From positions 4,650,001 to 4,714,000 of the forward strand of contig JALGAS010000006.1 of NCBI GenBank assembly GCA_023078685.1: a DNA stretch of 64,000 nt. Reading direction: 5' to 3'. The stretch comes from Neopestalotiopsis rosae (lineage: Eukaryota > Ascomycota > Sordariomycetes > Amphisphaeriales > Sporocadaceae). Each line of letters begins with the position of its first letter. Position 1 is the first letter of the stretch. Below are positions 34,375 through 46,287 of this stretch, one piece after another. Position numbers and translations under genes: made by a program. Below the pieces are notes generated by a model. The model was not told the DNA's origin. It did not search any database and saw nothing but the letters and a program-made list of their open reading frames with translations.

Positions 34375-35049
34375 ATGGCCGAACCACAGCCTTCCGATGA
34401 AGCTCGTTTCCTCGACGACACTACCATTCGGACCATTTCGTATCTCGAGTCTCGTATGTACCGTCTCGAGCACTTAATATACGGCCATTCCTCAGCAGCT
34501 CTCGTGAAGAAACCGGCCATCCCTAGCTTGCAGCAGCTTGAACACCGCTTTGAGAAGTTGCGCCAGCGTGTGCGAACTTATGACGAGCTTCTCAAGATTT
34601 GTATGTAGAGTTCACTGTGTTCCTGGGCGGGCGTTCCTAACTCTCATGCTGTAGACAATGCGCATCCTACTCTCTTCACGACGCGTTCAACCGAGGTGGC
34701 CCCTGATGACCTACCTGCCGCTACACTCGCGCAGATGGTCCTTGCCTCATCGACTCTGTACCCCTCGACTGCCTCATCACTAACCTCCATCGAGGATACT
34801 CCCATTCCCGACCCGTCCATGAGTGCGAACTTGGTGACGTTGCTCCCCCGGATGCGCGCTATAGAAGCTACCCAAAAGGCACAGTCGGCTGAGATCGCAG
34901 ATCTCAGGCGTCGGAGCGAGCAGATCGTTCGGAGCTATTATGAGCAAAGCGTCGTTGGCTATGGGAGCCGTTTGGCGGGCGTCGAGAAGAGGGTGGAAAA
35001 AGTCGAAAGAGGTATAAGGCGAGCAGAAAAAGCTAATGAAGATGTCTGA
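34375..35049 (+). CDS. ro-10: Dynactin p24 subunit, RO10-type nuclear distribution protein
   Basis: Two exons (34375-34600 and 34655-35049) give 206 residues, close to the 24 kDa expected for Neurospora RO10, the fungal p24/DCTN3 shoulder subunit of dynactin. The complex activates dynein for nuclear and vesicle movement. The N-terminal part is a helix beginning DTTIRTISYLESRMYRLEHLIYG, a family signature, continuing into a coiled coil (LQQLEHRFEKLRQRV). The C-terminal helix (SAEIADLRRRSEQIV and on to VEKRVEKVERGIRRAEK) is also coiled coil. The intron splits a Tyr codon (KIYNAHPTLF). Dynein light intermediate chain, a partner in the same motor, is encoded 23 kb to the left; no co-regulation can be shown. 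Confidence 0.85.
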
Positions 35050-38000
35050 TTTGGCATGGGACCGTCACCGAAGAAATATCACCAGCAAGCCGATACAAAG
35101 AGCAGCTTTCCACGCGATTATTGCGATGCGAGGGTTACAAGAGCCGATCAAATTTTGTTCGTCAAAGGTATATAATCATGGCTGAAGTAGCGCTCATCAG
35201 AGCGGTACCAAGTCGCACTTATTGCCAATGGGAATGTCGGCATTCGGCAGACCTCTTTGAAGCATCCTCATATCACGATTATCTCATATCCAGAATGCCT
35301 CAGGGTCTGACATTCTTAGGGAGACTGTCTTGACAGCCAATAAGCGTCATACGTTTGTGCAGGAGCTCACATACCGGATCACCAAAGACCCAGTGCCGAT
35401 TATACTCAGCCTCACTGGAAGAGCAACTATGAATCGCTCAGCAATAGGCAATTGCAACTCAACAAGGTCACTAGGTACTGGAGATCATACATTCCTAAGC
35501 GTCTATATTGGAGGGGATCTGTTGCGCTGGACGGCGAGACTTGTATGGTACTGGTCTCCTGATCTGATTTCCACGTGCGCAAGACTTTGCGGAGGTCTTG
35601 TTCGGCCGTTCGACGAAAGCTGGCCAGCCGCAAATTTGGAAAAAGATACTGAACTCACGCAATGCATACTAAGCCCACTCCGATTTTTGGTTGCTCTGCT
35701 CAACAACAGAGGGAAACGGCCATGCTCCACGATAATGGACGTGAGAAACGGCATTGAGCCATCTTTGCAAAAAGAGGTTCTTTGATTGGAGAAGGGCCTT
35801 GCAAATTTATATTACGGTCACATGGTGAATCTGTATCCAGTCCATATATTTGCTAGGTTCAACCGTTCGCTGGATGGACTCGGATCGAAACCCACAAATT
35901 GATATCAAATGGCAGCCAAATATCCATGTGTCTATTGATCGTCGTGAGAACCGTCAGTCATATATATATTCTGAACCATTACTCTTGTCAACAGGGTTTA
36001 GGAGCCATGTTGCTTTATAATTTGGTCGCACATGTACACATGGATATACACAAACCTATGCTATCTTCCTGGAGGTTGATACGAAAAGTGGTAGACCATC
36101 CAACATCAGCGCAATCGTTTGCTAGCACCATGTACAGGGCACTGTTGGAGATAAAAAAGGCTTTAAGAAAACACTTCGCTACCTACCAGCAGACCTGGTA
36201 GGCTGGATATTGCAAATGTAAATCAGTCGAACAAGACCTGGGTGTTGGGGGAGGGGCGGCTGCGCTTGAGTGGCATCGAGACAAAGGTGATTTAAAAATG
36301 ATCAAGCAACAGCAGATCGTAGTGGGCGAGGAACATTCTGCTACCTTTTGCTGATATTACCCGGCTGGCAGTATCAAAGCCGGGCACGATTGAAGCAACG
36401 GGAGTCTCATGCCGGTAGATCGCGGCTATTGACTCCGCCAGCTGTGAACTATGGGTACAACTCAGATCAGCCAGCTCCAATGACAGGAAACCACGAGACA
36501 GTTTGTAGCTAAAAGTCCGTGACTGTGACTGTCGAGAACTATTGGCTTGAGTTCCGGCAAATGGTTTATTTCAACCTGTCTGCATAGTCCCGGTGGCAGT
36601 ACAACAAATTCGAAGAGAAAAAAACAAAGTGGTCCGTTTGAGGCGTATAGTATAAGCTACATTTTCGTTTGAAAATATAGAGACGATGAGACCAGCAGCT
36701 TTGATCTATGTTAGCCATCAAGAGGTCTACACAAAGCTGGAAGAAGCCTTTTTAGCACGAGAATGCAAAGAAGAGGGGGGGAAAAAAAAGCGACCGAAAA
36801 TTCGACTTCCAAGAACCGACGGTGGTCTGTATAGTGCAATAGATCACAGGAAGCGAAATGATTGGTCTGCCTGGTTGCGAAGGTTCGAGACTCGAGAATG
36901 GATGTAGATTCTCCTTTGGCAGCCCTGCCAACCTTGAAGCATGCACAGATCGTCTGTGTGGAGCAAGTGAACGGGCATGCAAGGGGCCGATGCGACTCAT
37001 TAATAATGTGGAATGGAACAAAGAACAACTATCGTGTGGTACTCTAGACGTAGGTTACTACCTATAATCACTGTCTGTCAATGTCGACAGTATATGCTGG
37101 CAAACTAGCTACTCCGTACTTCTAATACGTACACAGCCCTGGAAAGACGATGATATCATGGTGAAGGTTGCGAGAAGGATATCGTGGGGTTTCAAGTTGC
37201 CTTATTACTGTGTATTCACAAGCGTCCAGACGGTTGAAATTGTGTAATGATCTACATACATGTCAGGGACAAAGGGGAGACCTGGGTCTAGATTGCGTCT
37301 AGACGTTGAGTAGAAAGCGGTTCGCGAAAGCCGGCCGGCTCTGCCCATCCCGGTCATGGGAACTTGTGTATTTCGTTCCTTGCTAGTAGCACTCAGCAGC
37401 TAATGTTTGCACTTTGTACAATTATTAACGAACAAGTGGCCGAGGCAGCTGTCGATTCCGAGAGGAAGTGCTTCCAGTAGAAATTGGGACGGCAGAGGCG
37501 GAAGATGAGATGGTTACCTGTCGTTCCTCCCACGGCGCAGCTTACCTTAAATGAACCGAGAATGCTCTTGTTGCAAACGAGCTCGGATCAAGGAAGCCCC
37601 TTCTTGTGAACGGACTATTCTGCTGAGAGTATGCACAATAGGAGACCAGAGCTCTGATTGTGCATGCGCTTCGACATGGCACATTCGATTATGAGGCGTG
37701 TGAAACGGACTTGACGGCCAAGTCCCGGCTCGCTCTCTGTTTCGTGTGGAAGCCCATTTTCCTCGTGGCATTTGGGTGGGTGTGGGTGCGCACAGAGGAT
37801 TCACAGTACGAAGGTAGCTTTGGTAAGAGATCCCCAGAGAGTCCGTTGCTCGTGTGTGTGGATATGGACTACCAAAGTGGCGGCTGGGCGTCCCTGTGTC
37901 AGGTCGAATTGAGTTGTTTCTAGCCAACCATTGAATAGGTACGGGGTGAACACGGGGCTCGATTCTTGTCTTTTTTCAAGATCAAATCTCTGGCAAATCT

Positions 38001-39785
38001 CAGACACGATCACCGGAAGCATTTTCCACCAGCGCATCTTCGTAATATTTTGTGTATGGGATTCGGCCAGTCTACTTTGAATTATCGGCTGGTCTGAAAA
38101 TACGTAGTAGGTAGAATATCGGGTTTCGTATTCTGACTGCTTCAAGTCCGCATCAATGGTGATTGTGCTATACTATCTCCGTATATGTTTATACTTCCCA
38201 GTTGCTTCTTGCTTTTGCATGAGGATGCACATTAAGGGCCGATGTCGTAATACCTGTAGCGAAGGCTTAATAGTTCTCCATGTCTATGTGTGTGCTGTTT
38301 ATTGTACCAAATGCGAAGCGTGATAAACCCAACAAAAACAGGATGACATGGACGACAGCAATGTTGTTTGTATGTGAGTTGACTGTTGACAGTCAATTGA
38401 ATGACTCCAACTTGTCACTCCAATAGGTTATCCACTACATAGCTACTTCCCATGAGCATGAATAGTTATTTCCACAGATGTACCACCTGAAGAATTTACG
38501 GCCTGTATTTAGCGCGCTGGTGCTGTGTAATAGGGTGCGGTATTGAGCTTTAGCTGGTTGGTTGAGATGTCTCTCTGACGAAAGTATCTAACGGTTAGGT
38601 TAGTCAAAATTCGGCGCCCTGAAAATCAGCACCGCTCGCCATCTTGGCAATACAATCTTCGTCCCATGTAGTGATATATTATCTGCCTAGGTAGTCACGG
38701 TGCCTCTGATCACCGGAGATCGGCTTCATGTCCCCAGCATGAAACACATTGACTGGTTGTGACTGACTACTACCAACGATTGTATATACCAAAGTTGGCA
38801 TCTGGCCGGCAGTAAACGACCAAAGCGCAATGCGGCTGCGCCCCCTTTCAACCACCCGTTCGTTCGCTTCTGCGGTTGTTGGCTGGCCCCGTGTGTCCCG
38901 ATTCAAGCAAGGCCCGATTCAATACATATATCCAGCTGTTGGTTCAGTTGGTGCCTAGGTGAGTATTTCGCTGCCGACACGGATAAGACAAAGGGCGACA
39001 GGTTCTATTGGCTAGATGCTGCCATGTGCAAGAGCTCGAGTGCGGATAGACCAAATTATGGATGCTTGCTCATTACCTGTTCTATTGTCAGTGCATGCAG
39101 CAAAGTTCATGCTGCTACATTAGTGTTATTATACAGCACGGGCAATCAGTGTTGTACTTGCTGATTCTCTACATTCATACATACTTACTTACCAAAGCCC
39201 ACTCATTTGGCTCGGCCAACTTTTGACACATATTACCTCCTTGTGCGATGCTGATACATGTAGTCGGTATAGTTTCTCGAAACTGACTGGCCATGAGCAT
39301 CCGAGGATCACGCCAACTAGTAACAAAAAAGCATTTCCACAGCCAGGTACCTGCATAGCACTTGGGGCAATGGCAACGGGCTAGGTTAAGGTAGGCGGAG
39401 TCAGTTATCCCCCGACAAGCGTAGAGGTACCCGTAAATGGGTCTGGTCTGGTTTGGGCCTGGGCAAGTTCGTTCAGCCCCCAGTTCCTAGCAGCCAGTAA
39501 ATTGTCCTCGAGTTGATGGTCCCACTGGATTGCCGAGTGCTTGCTGCAGCCTACTATTGCTGCTGCTTCTGCCGCTGCGACATTTCCATATTCTGCTGGC
39601 TGCTGCTAGGTTGACTGCGGGCCTGGGGCCAGTCAGTGGCCGTGCAGTGTGCGCTGTCCAGTCTGTTCTGTTCTGTTCTGGTTCTGCCCACACACACCCA
39701 TCACTTCTCATCCAAGGCTCGAGCCAAGCAACAGGACAGGCCCGGCTGCGAATTGTATGTATGTCGGCAGGGGTCAAGGTACATG
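35050..39785. other. Gene-poor stretch of about 4.7 kb
   Basis: No open frame on either strand shows a recognisable domain, signal peptide plus intron pattern, or conserved motif. The longest plus-strand frame (35330-35785, 151 codons) and several 60-130-codon frames on both strands look random. Base composition is close to even with AT-rich patches (36000-36300, 38150-38500, 39050-39200). A decayed element or unknown lineage-specific transcripts cannot be excluded. Confidence 0.45.
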
Positions 39786-40327
39786 CCTACCTTCCACCAC
39801 CCCTCCCTTCCACCCACTGACTGTCCCCCATCCCGTCCAATTCTGTTCATCTCCTGCCTTTCTCATCCTGCTTTTACTCCACCCCATTCCCACCCCAGTC
39901 TCATCATCCTTCCTTTCGTCTCTTTCTGCCCATTCTGCCCTTTAATTCCTTTTGACTCGATTGCGAACTACCGCAATTCTCCCTGGGAGCCCGCGTTGAC
40001 CCGGACGAGAACGAGCCAAGACTGTTTCGTTGCAGACAGCTCAGTGACTGACTGCGTTTTGATTCTTGCCCGCCCCCCAAAAAGATCAAAATCACTACTG
40101 TCCTGCTGTAACCCGCCAACATTTCCATTCTTTCCGACTGATCCCAAATTACCAACAAAGGTGCCACTGATCAATCGACGACTAAGCGCCGTCAGGAACT
40201 GCGACTAGGAATTGCCAAGGCCTTCAACCTCCCTACTGTACTGCATCGCACGAAAAGGAAACATCCCCCCAAATCTTCTCTTTTTTTGGAAGAAAGGATT
40301 CTACGGTTTTAGTCGGGTCGAGACCTA

Positions 40328-40375
40328 ATGCAAACCAACCCCAAAGTTTCGGCATACATTCAACCTTCAACCTAA
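40328..40375 (+). promoter_or_regulatory. Single upstream ORF in the SHO1 leader
   Basis: The only ATG of the leader opens a 15-codon frame (MQTNPKVSAYIQPST) ending in TAA, about 0.93 kb before the SHO1 start. If translated it could modulate reinitiation at SHO1. Peptide conservation is untested. Confidence 0.4.
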
Positions 40376-40480
40376 TATTTCGCTCTCTGTTGAATAAAGA
40401 CGCGAAGAAGTAAGACGTGGTGTGGCTGCTGCTGACGACGACCCTTGCTGCGGTATCCCATCCATCGCCCATCTGGTAGC

Positions 40481-40499
40481 GCAACGCAACGCAACGCAA
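40481..40499. repeat. GCAAC pentanucleotide microrepeat
   Basis: Three perfect GCAAC units followed by GCAA lie in the middle of the SHO1 leader. It is a short simple repeat with no assigned function. Confidence 0.8.
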
Positions 40500-41308
40500 T
40501 ACCCATCGCAATCTTTTCCACCTGGACCGACTATCCCCATCGAGACCAGCCAGTTGCGACAAAATTACCACTTCCTGGACCATCATTGACCTTTCTTGAC
40601 CAGTCGGGTTTATTGTCGACTTCTATTCTTTTTTAATCTTCTCTCTGAAATCCCATTCTACTTTTCGCCAAATCCGCACGTCTATTTTCCCATCGGTTCA
40701 TTCCGCTTGGTTTAATTGGACCTGCACCATTGCGGCACTGCTGGAAACCAGTGCACGAAACTTGACCCGAGGGGCTCAGCTGAGATCGATCCCATTGTTC
40801 ACCATTGTCTTCCCGACCACTTTGTCGCCCGCACGGCTCAACAGCGACAACAATACCAACCTCGAGGTCTTTCTCACTTTCGTCTCAAGACATTTTTTTC
40901 TACCACAGTCACTCATTTGATTCACCAACCCGTTCTACTTGTTGCCGACGCAAGTCGACTCACGTCCACAAGTGATTCACAGGCACGAAAGACAGCCGCA
41001 ACGACATCCAGCCCGAAACCAAATCTGCGTCTCCAAGCGACTCCCAACCCATCTACCTTTACTGTCTTTGCGACCATTGCTTGTTGCTTTGCGCCCGTCA
41101 TCAACTAAGCTACATCCAAAGTCAGCAAAACTGTAAACCACATACTTTCCGGATTTCGCATCACTGCCACGCGGCCATCAGTATCGGCCGACACCATCAA
41201 CCATCGGTCCATCGCTAAACGGCTCTACGCTTTCCGCATTGTGACGACACATCTATTGCATTCACGCACCGCTCACAAAACAGATCGAAATCGCTTCTGA
41301 CACTCTCT

Positions 41309-42275
41309 ATGCCCTCTTACGGATCGTTGCATTCCCCATCGTTGCGGAAAATGGAATACTCGAGACAGTCGCACGCCCGGAGAGGCATGACATTTGGCAA
41401 CATTATTGGCGATCCATTTGCCCTCGCCACAACCTCGATTGGAGCACTCGCCTGGATTATTGGCTTCATCAGTTGCATTATCGCACAGATTCAGCCTATT
41501 CCAAAAGGCGAACAACAATTTCCAACTTTCTCATGGTGGAGCATCATATATATGTTTTTCCTCATTGCTGGCGTCATGATCGTTGTCGCAGCCGATGCCG
41601 CTCAGACGTACCACGTTGCACTTGTAGGATATTTGGGCGCTGGACTGGTCTTGACTTCGTCGTCAGTTAACGCCCTCGTCTATTCTTCGAGCGCCGCCCG
41701 TGAGGCTGCCGCCGCCGGATTCATCCTGCTCTCAATGGTTAATGTAAGTCATTTTTCTTGTTCGGTTGTGATCGTCGCTGATTAGATCGATGCAGATCGT
41801 GTGGATCTTCTACTTTGGCTCCGCCCCCTCGGCAACTCCACGTGCTTACCTCGACTCGTTTGCCTTGACCAAGGAGATGCCCCAGAACAGGCAAACGATG
41901 AACGGCGGTTATGGCGGGCGGCCCGAGACTTCGGTCTCCAACCAGCCACCGCAAATGTACACTTCGGCACAACTCAACGGTTTTGAGAACCCCTCGCCTG
42001 TCGCTGGCTTCTCTGCCAATGTGACACCCCGCTCGCCTGCTGCACAACCCATGGCTGCACCTCAAAAGGAAACCGAAATTGCGCAGCCGACGGAATACCC
42101 TTACCGTGCCAAGGCCATCTACAGCTACGAGGCCAACCCTGATGATGCAAATGAAATCTCCTTTTCCAAGCACGAGATTCTCGAGGTCAGCGACGTCAGT
42201 GGCAGGTGGTGGCAAGCACGGAAGGAGAGCGGCGAGACAGGCATTGCGCCCAGCAATTACCTGATTCTGTTATAA
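41309..42275 (+). CDS. sho1: High-osmolarity signalling protein Sho1
   Basis: Two exons (41309-41743 and 41796-42275) give 304 residues. Sho1 is the four-pass membrane scaffold of one HOG-pathway branch; its SH3 domain binds the MAPKK Pbs2 and other partners at growth and adhesion sites. After a basic N-terminus the sequence reads [16 protein letters not shown], the family hallmark, and then four hydrophobic spans up to about residue 155. A Pro/Gln/Ser-rich linker follows. The SH3 domain (about 243-304) contains [40 protein letters not shown], with the ALYDY-like, WW and SNY binding residues all present. The start at 41309 is the first ATG after a 978-bp ATG-free stretch; Met15 (41351) is an in-frame alternative. 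The 3' region carries a 15-T run at 42523-42537. Confidence 0.92.
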
Positions 42276-43469
42276 GCAATTGCCTAAAGAGCAAACTTGC
42301 GACATTTGGGCCTCCACGACGACAAATATCGGAGATGGACGCCATTCGGTTTCACAGCAAGTGGAACCTTTGTTCATACAAAAAAAGCACGAGACACACC
42401 GGAGTTTTTTGATCTTGTATTTGACTGGGTTTTTAGAGACCAGACACGGCTTTGGACATGTGTTGGAGTAACATCGGCTGTCACCATTGGAGGGATTTAC
42501 CGCCTTGTACCACGGCTTCCCGTTTTTTTTTTTTTTTATGTTTTTCTTTTCTCTTCTAAACGTGCCCCCTTTTCGCCAGATATTCTTTCCTGGGGGTCAC
42601 GATCAGCCATCCACTCACTTGACAGTCCTTCAACGCCCTGAAAGACACGCCCCGTCTTGTGTATAAATATTCGAGTGCCTCGTCGGATCTGGCGTTTCGA
42701 CCAGGCACTGCCAGTATTGCGAATCAGCTTCCATATTTCATCAATCTGAACCGTCGGCTACATCGGGTTCTGCCGCTCTAGCTGATTGACGAATTCGGAA
42801 TTCTGGAGGGGCGTGGCAAGGGGGAAGAAGGGAGGCGCTCGAAGGCTCCTGTCAACGAACGAGTTGGGTTCCACGAATGTTACGTCAACGGCGAACTGAT
42901 GGATTTTGCGGTCTTTGGACGATATGTAACTTCCAAGATACCATAAATGCAAAAAAGAAACTTGAACCACTGTTTGCCGGGTTGGTCCGCTGATTGTTGT
43001 TGCATGTACAGAGTGCTTGTACAAGTTTTGGAAAACATGACAGATGATATGATAGACCATTTCAAATGAAGCCCTTGGATCATCTGTATTCGAATTAAAA
43101 ATTATACTGATCAGTCTCAAGGTAAAAATGGTATACACATGATTAACTGAGCAAACAGCCTTGCCAGCTGAGCCTCAGGGTCGGTCTTCTGTCTCGGCTC
43201 CGGGGCTGTGATCGTCGCCGCCAACGGCGCGGAGTGGGGTGAGCTGACGACGCAGCTACAAATAATGGGAGGCATACGCAATCTAATCTTATCTGCTTGG
43301 ATCAGTATGTCGAGCAGCGAGGACATTGTAGATCTCTCGTTGTTACCTATTTTCTTCTATATTGACTTATTCTGCTGTTCTGCATTTGATCACTTGGTTT
43401 TAACAGCAAGTGCATCTCTTCCGTCATTTACCTCGAGCCCGCTGTTTGATCGCGGTCTCACGCAAAGCA
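42276..43469. other. Intergenic, no secure gene
   Basis: Contains the SHO1 3' region (T15 run at 42523-42537). On the minus strand two frames (43326-43117, starting MSSLLDILIQADK, and 43138-42758, ending SEFVNQLERQNPM) could be pieces of a small spliced gene, but I could not join them with convincing splice sites or recognise a family, so no gene is called. Confidence 0.35.
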
Positions 43470-45305
43470 ATGCGCGTCCGCACCTGGCTCGCCGGGCCCA
43501 TCGTCGCGGCATCTGTGGCCGCTGCATCCATATCCGATTCAGTCGGCGATGGCATGACACCCAGCCCAGAAGTTGCGCGCCGTCGTGGTCCCGAGATATT
43601 TAATGCCGTGCACAACTCCATGCGACAATGGGGATCGTCACTTCACCATAACGGCAGTACGTATGATTCTGTCTCATTCTCTACTAGTAGTCCCATATGC
43701 ATTGAAAGCAACGCCAAGACATGTTGGCCGACTATTCCATTGTTCACACAAAGGTCATGAACACCAACCCAACTGATCAAATGTGCAGTGTCCTTCTTCA
43801 TCGCCACAGTACCGAAGGGAGTTTTGCTGCACCACGGTAATACCAGTCCCAACTCTCCAACAGAACCGGACTGGCTGGCATACGAAATCGAGCATGCCGA
43901 AAACTTTGCTCATAGTCGCCGCGGAGGATCTCCCGGCCGAGGTGGCCATGGGCCGCCGCCGCAAGGAGGCGACTGGGACGGGGAGAAGCAAAAGACCATG
44001 AAAGAGTCGCACAGAACACTAGAGCTAAGGGGCGAGGAACACAAGCAAGATGAGGGCGGCGAGGAGGAGGAGCGTCACGGCTATCTGCATGTATACGAGA
44101 CCACGCGAGCACTAAAGTTCCTCTACGTGGATGGTATGGGCGGCGGCAAGACTACGATGGGCACGCTAGATTCGCAGGACTACCTTCTCAGAGGCAAGAC
44201 GCCGGCAAATGACACGGACGCATGGGCTCGCTCGCAACGTGACGAGCCGCAGCCACCGCCCAAACGAAAGGGACCGGGTGGTGGAGGTCCCATGGACGAG
44301 CAGGTTCGTGCCAAGGAACTGTGCGCTCTGTGCAAGGAATGGGGCCTGCAGGGCGTCATTCGCATGGAGGCTGGTTTCGAGATCATCAAGTGCGACTTCT
44401 CGGACGGTCTAGAGGAAGTACAGGCATTGCAGCGGCCTGAAGATACCAATCGTGGACCTGGTGGATTTGGCAACTTGGAGTTTGTTCGTGGCTTGTCGGA
44501 ACGGTACCAGGGCATCGGTTCAACTAGGACGATCATCGACTACTCCTCAATGGTATCGGCCTTCTTCTTCCCTGTCAACATGACGAACCCAGACCCCAAG
44601 CGACAGGACTTGCCCAGGCTCGTGTCGGTAGAGCAGACACAGCTTGCAGAGATCAAGAAGTATCTCGAGGGTGTTATTTCTGAGCGGCGTGACGAGGAGA
44701 CCCGGGTCATTGACTGGCAAGATGTTTCGGACTTGATTGTCGGTCGCTACGCAGATCGCCTCAAGGACATGGCCGAAGCAGTCGACAGTATCGAGGCCAT
44801 GGCCGGCAAGGTCAACTTTTTGCTCACCCTCTTTGTCGACGGCTCCAGCGCTGAGACTACCGAGGACGCCATTGATCGCTGCTCCAACTTTTACCTGCGT
44901 TCTGTCCGCCCCGCCACGGAGTCGGATCATCTCATCCACACGGCCTTCAAGACGGTCACGCACGAAATTTGCAGCACCCTCTTCAGAGTCCGCGATCTCG
45001 TCGTCATGGACGCGGCGCCGGATCGATCCTCGCTGGTAGCTGCTCAGAGCGCACTGGGGGCCTTGATGCAATCACTGAGCTGGACCAGGTTCAAGCGCTG
45101 CCCACCTTGCGCCATCAACGAGGTGTGCGTTATCCCCATGTGGCCAATGGGCACTGTAGAGATGTACAACAACCCACGCTGCTCCAACGGCTCCGATGCT
45201 GATGACGGTGAGAGATACTGGGGCGGCGGTCCCGGTGGACCAAGAAGACCCGGCAACGGTCGGGGTGGTGGTGGTGGCCCGCCTCCGCCATTGCTTTGGA
45301 GATGA
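43470..45305 (+). CDS. Conserved secreted protein of unknown function
   Basis: Two exons (43470-43656 and 43789-45305) give 567 residues. Residues 1-20 are a signal peptide (MRVRTWLAGPIVAASVAAAS). The mature part begins with a conserved-looking segment, FNAVHNSMRQWGSSLHHNGMSFFIATVPKG, formed across the intron, and continues with DWLAYEIEHAENFA and a low-complexity Gly/Pro/Arg stretch. Later landmarks are LCKEWGLQGVIRMEAGFEIIKCDF, SSMVSAFFFPVNMTNPD and a helical domain ending in a CPPCAINEVCVIPMWPMGTVE Cys cluster. The C-terminus is Gly/Pro-rich (GGGPGGPRRPGNGRG). I recall similar secreted proteins of this length in many Pezizomycotina, all uncharacterised; no catalytic motif is apparent. VDGMGGGKTTMG superficially resembles a P-loop but is off consensus and lies in a secreted protein. 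Confidence 0.82.
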
Positions 45306-45651
45306 TACCATTTGATTAATGAAATCTTGTTTTTCTTGTCTTAGCCTGCCTGCCTATGTATACATTCACCGGTCAAACATGAAAGTATTAGTCGCTTTGA
45401 GGACATACAATGTATAGGACTTATATACCACTTCCAAGCGATTCACTAATGGGCATTATATGCACCCTGCGATCCATTATTATTGATTAAGCCATCATGT
45501 CAACATGTTCCCAAACTCGACCTCGGTGCCTTGTCAATATATCAACGATACCACACCATCACTTGCTCAAAGGGGTCGACTACTTCTTCCCAAGCGTTTC
45601 ATCCCCTGAGAAAACCACCATTGGTGACCAAAGAAGCCACGAGATAGCAGG
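45306..45651. other. Convergent intergenic space
   Basis: Holds the 3' ends of the secreted-protein gene (plus) and the small secreted-protein gene (minus). No gene is seen. Confidence 0.5.
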
Positions 45652-46287
45652 CTACCAACCACCACTCTGGACTGGAGCAGACTTTTCCTCTTCTTCCCAC
45701 GCCCCCTCTTCATCAACTACTCCTCCATCCGACTGCACATCCGCACCTTTAAAAACGTCCGTCAGCTTCCTTGGTATATACTTCTGGTCAGGAGTGACAG
45801 CAGTCCCGTTCTGTAGCTGCTTGTCTGAGTACGAAGGCCACGCAATGAGTTCACTTTGCGTATCCACCAGAGCCAGCACGGAAAACCCACGGCCCGGACC
45901 GAACTGTGAGCTCCAACCACTGGAGACGGTGAAGCGTCCGCAGAGGTGAGTCAGCGAGTCGGTCTCCTTGGCAGTTTTGTTACCCCCCGTGGAATTGACT
46001 ACAAAGTAGCACTTGGTGAGATGGTTATTGCTGCAATCGATGCCAAATTTCCAGATGCAGATCTTGTCTTCCTTGTAGCACTTGCGCTGAAGTTCGCGTA
46101 GAGTCCATTCAATAGGCTTGTCCGTTATATCGGTGGAAGGAGGACTATCGTCGTGGTCTGGAGCGGAACATGATTCGCAGGTGGCGATTGTTTGATTGTC
46201 GTTGAGCGATGACTCTGATGGCGGGATTGTTGGTAGGCCAAGCACACCAGAGTAAAGAATGGCCAGAAGCAGCCCAGTGATGTTCAT
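45652..46287 (-). CDS. Small secreted cysteine-containing protein
   Basis: This is a single exon of 211 residues that I do not recognise. Residues 1-17 form a signal peptide (MNITGLLLAILYSGVLG). The mature protein has seven cysteines, two close together near residue 37 (CESC), four in RKCYKEDKICIWKFGIDCSNNHLTKC-like order, and one in HLCGRF. There are at least three N-glycosylation sequons (NQT, NKT, NGT). The C-terminus is acidic, Glu-rich and lacks a GPI signal, so it is probably released. The size and cysteine content fit the loose class of small secreted proteins, which includes effectors but also many cell-wall proteins; no such role is claimed. It is transcribed away from the Gly-rich protein gene at 47305. 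Confidence 0.7.
   Translation of the reverse strand: MNITGLLLAILYSGVLGLPTIPPSESSLNDNQTIATCESCSAPDHDDSPPSTDITDKPIEWTLRELQRKCYKEDKICIWKFGIDCSNNHLTKCYFVVNSTGGNKTAKETDSLTHLCGRFTVSSGWSSQFGPGRGFSVLALVDTQSELIAWPSYSDKQLQNGTAVTPDQKYIPRKLTDVFKGADVQSDGGVVDEEGAWEEEEKSAPVQSGGW

Larger units (their letters stand above)
39786..41308 (+). promoter_or_regulatory. Very long ATG-depleted 5' leader of SHO1
   Basis: In 1.5 kb before the SHO1 start only one ATG (40328) occurs on the plus strand, where more than twenty are expected. From 40331 to 41308 (978 bp) there is none. The stretch is rich in CT and CCA/CAAC blocks. Large plus-strand frames here (for example 39636-40208 and 40716-41108) start with GTG or TTG, not ATG, and are not called as genes. 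This is best explained as a transcribed leader under selection against upstream ATGs. Confidence 0.6.

Noticed and set aside
35330..35785. 151-codon plus-strand frame in the gene-poor stretch
   Set aside because: No ATG-supported domain, signal peptide or conserved motif; neighbouring frames are equally protein-like.
39636..40208. 190-codon frame upstream of SHO1
   Set aside because: It begins with GTG, lies in a C/T-rich ATG-depleted leader and translates to low-complexity Pro/Ser/Phe-rich sequence.
43117..43326. Possible small minus-strand gene beginning MSSLLDILIQADK
   Set aside because: No convincing donor and acceptor pair joins it to the downstream frame (43138-42758), and neither piece resembles a known family.
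44140..44166. Walker-A-like DGMGGGKTT in the secreted protein
   Set aside because: The first Gly of GxxxxGKT is an Asp, no Walker B or base-recognition motif follows, and the protein carries a signal peptide.
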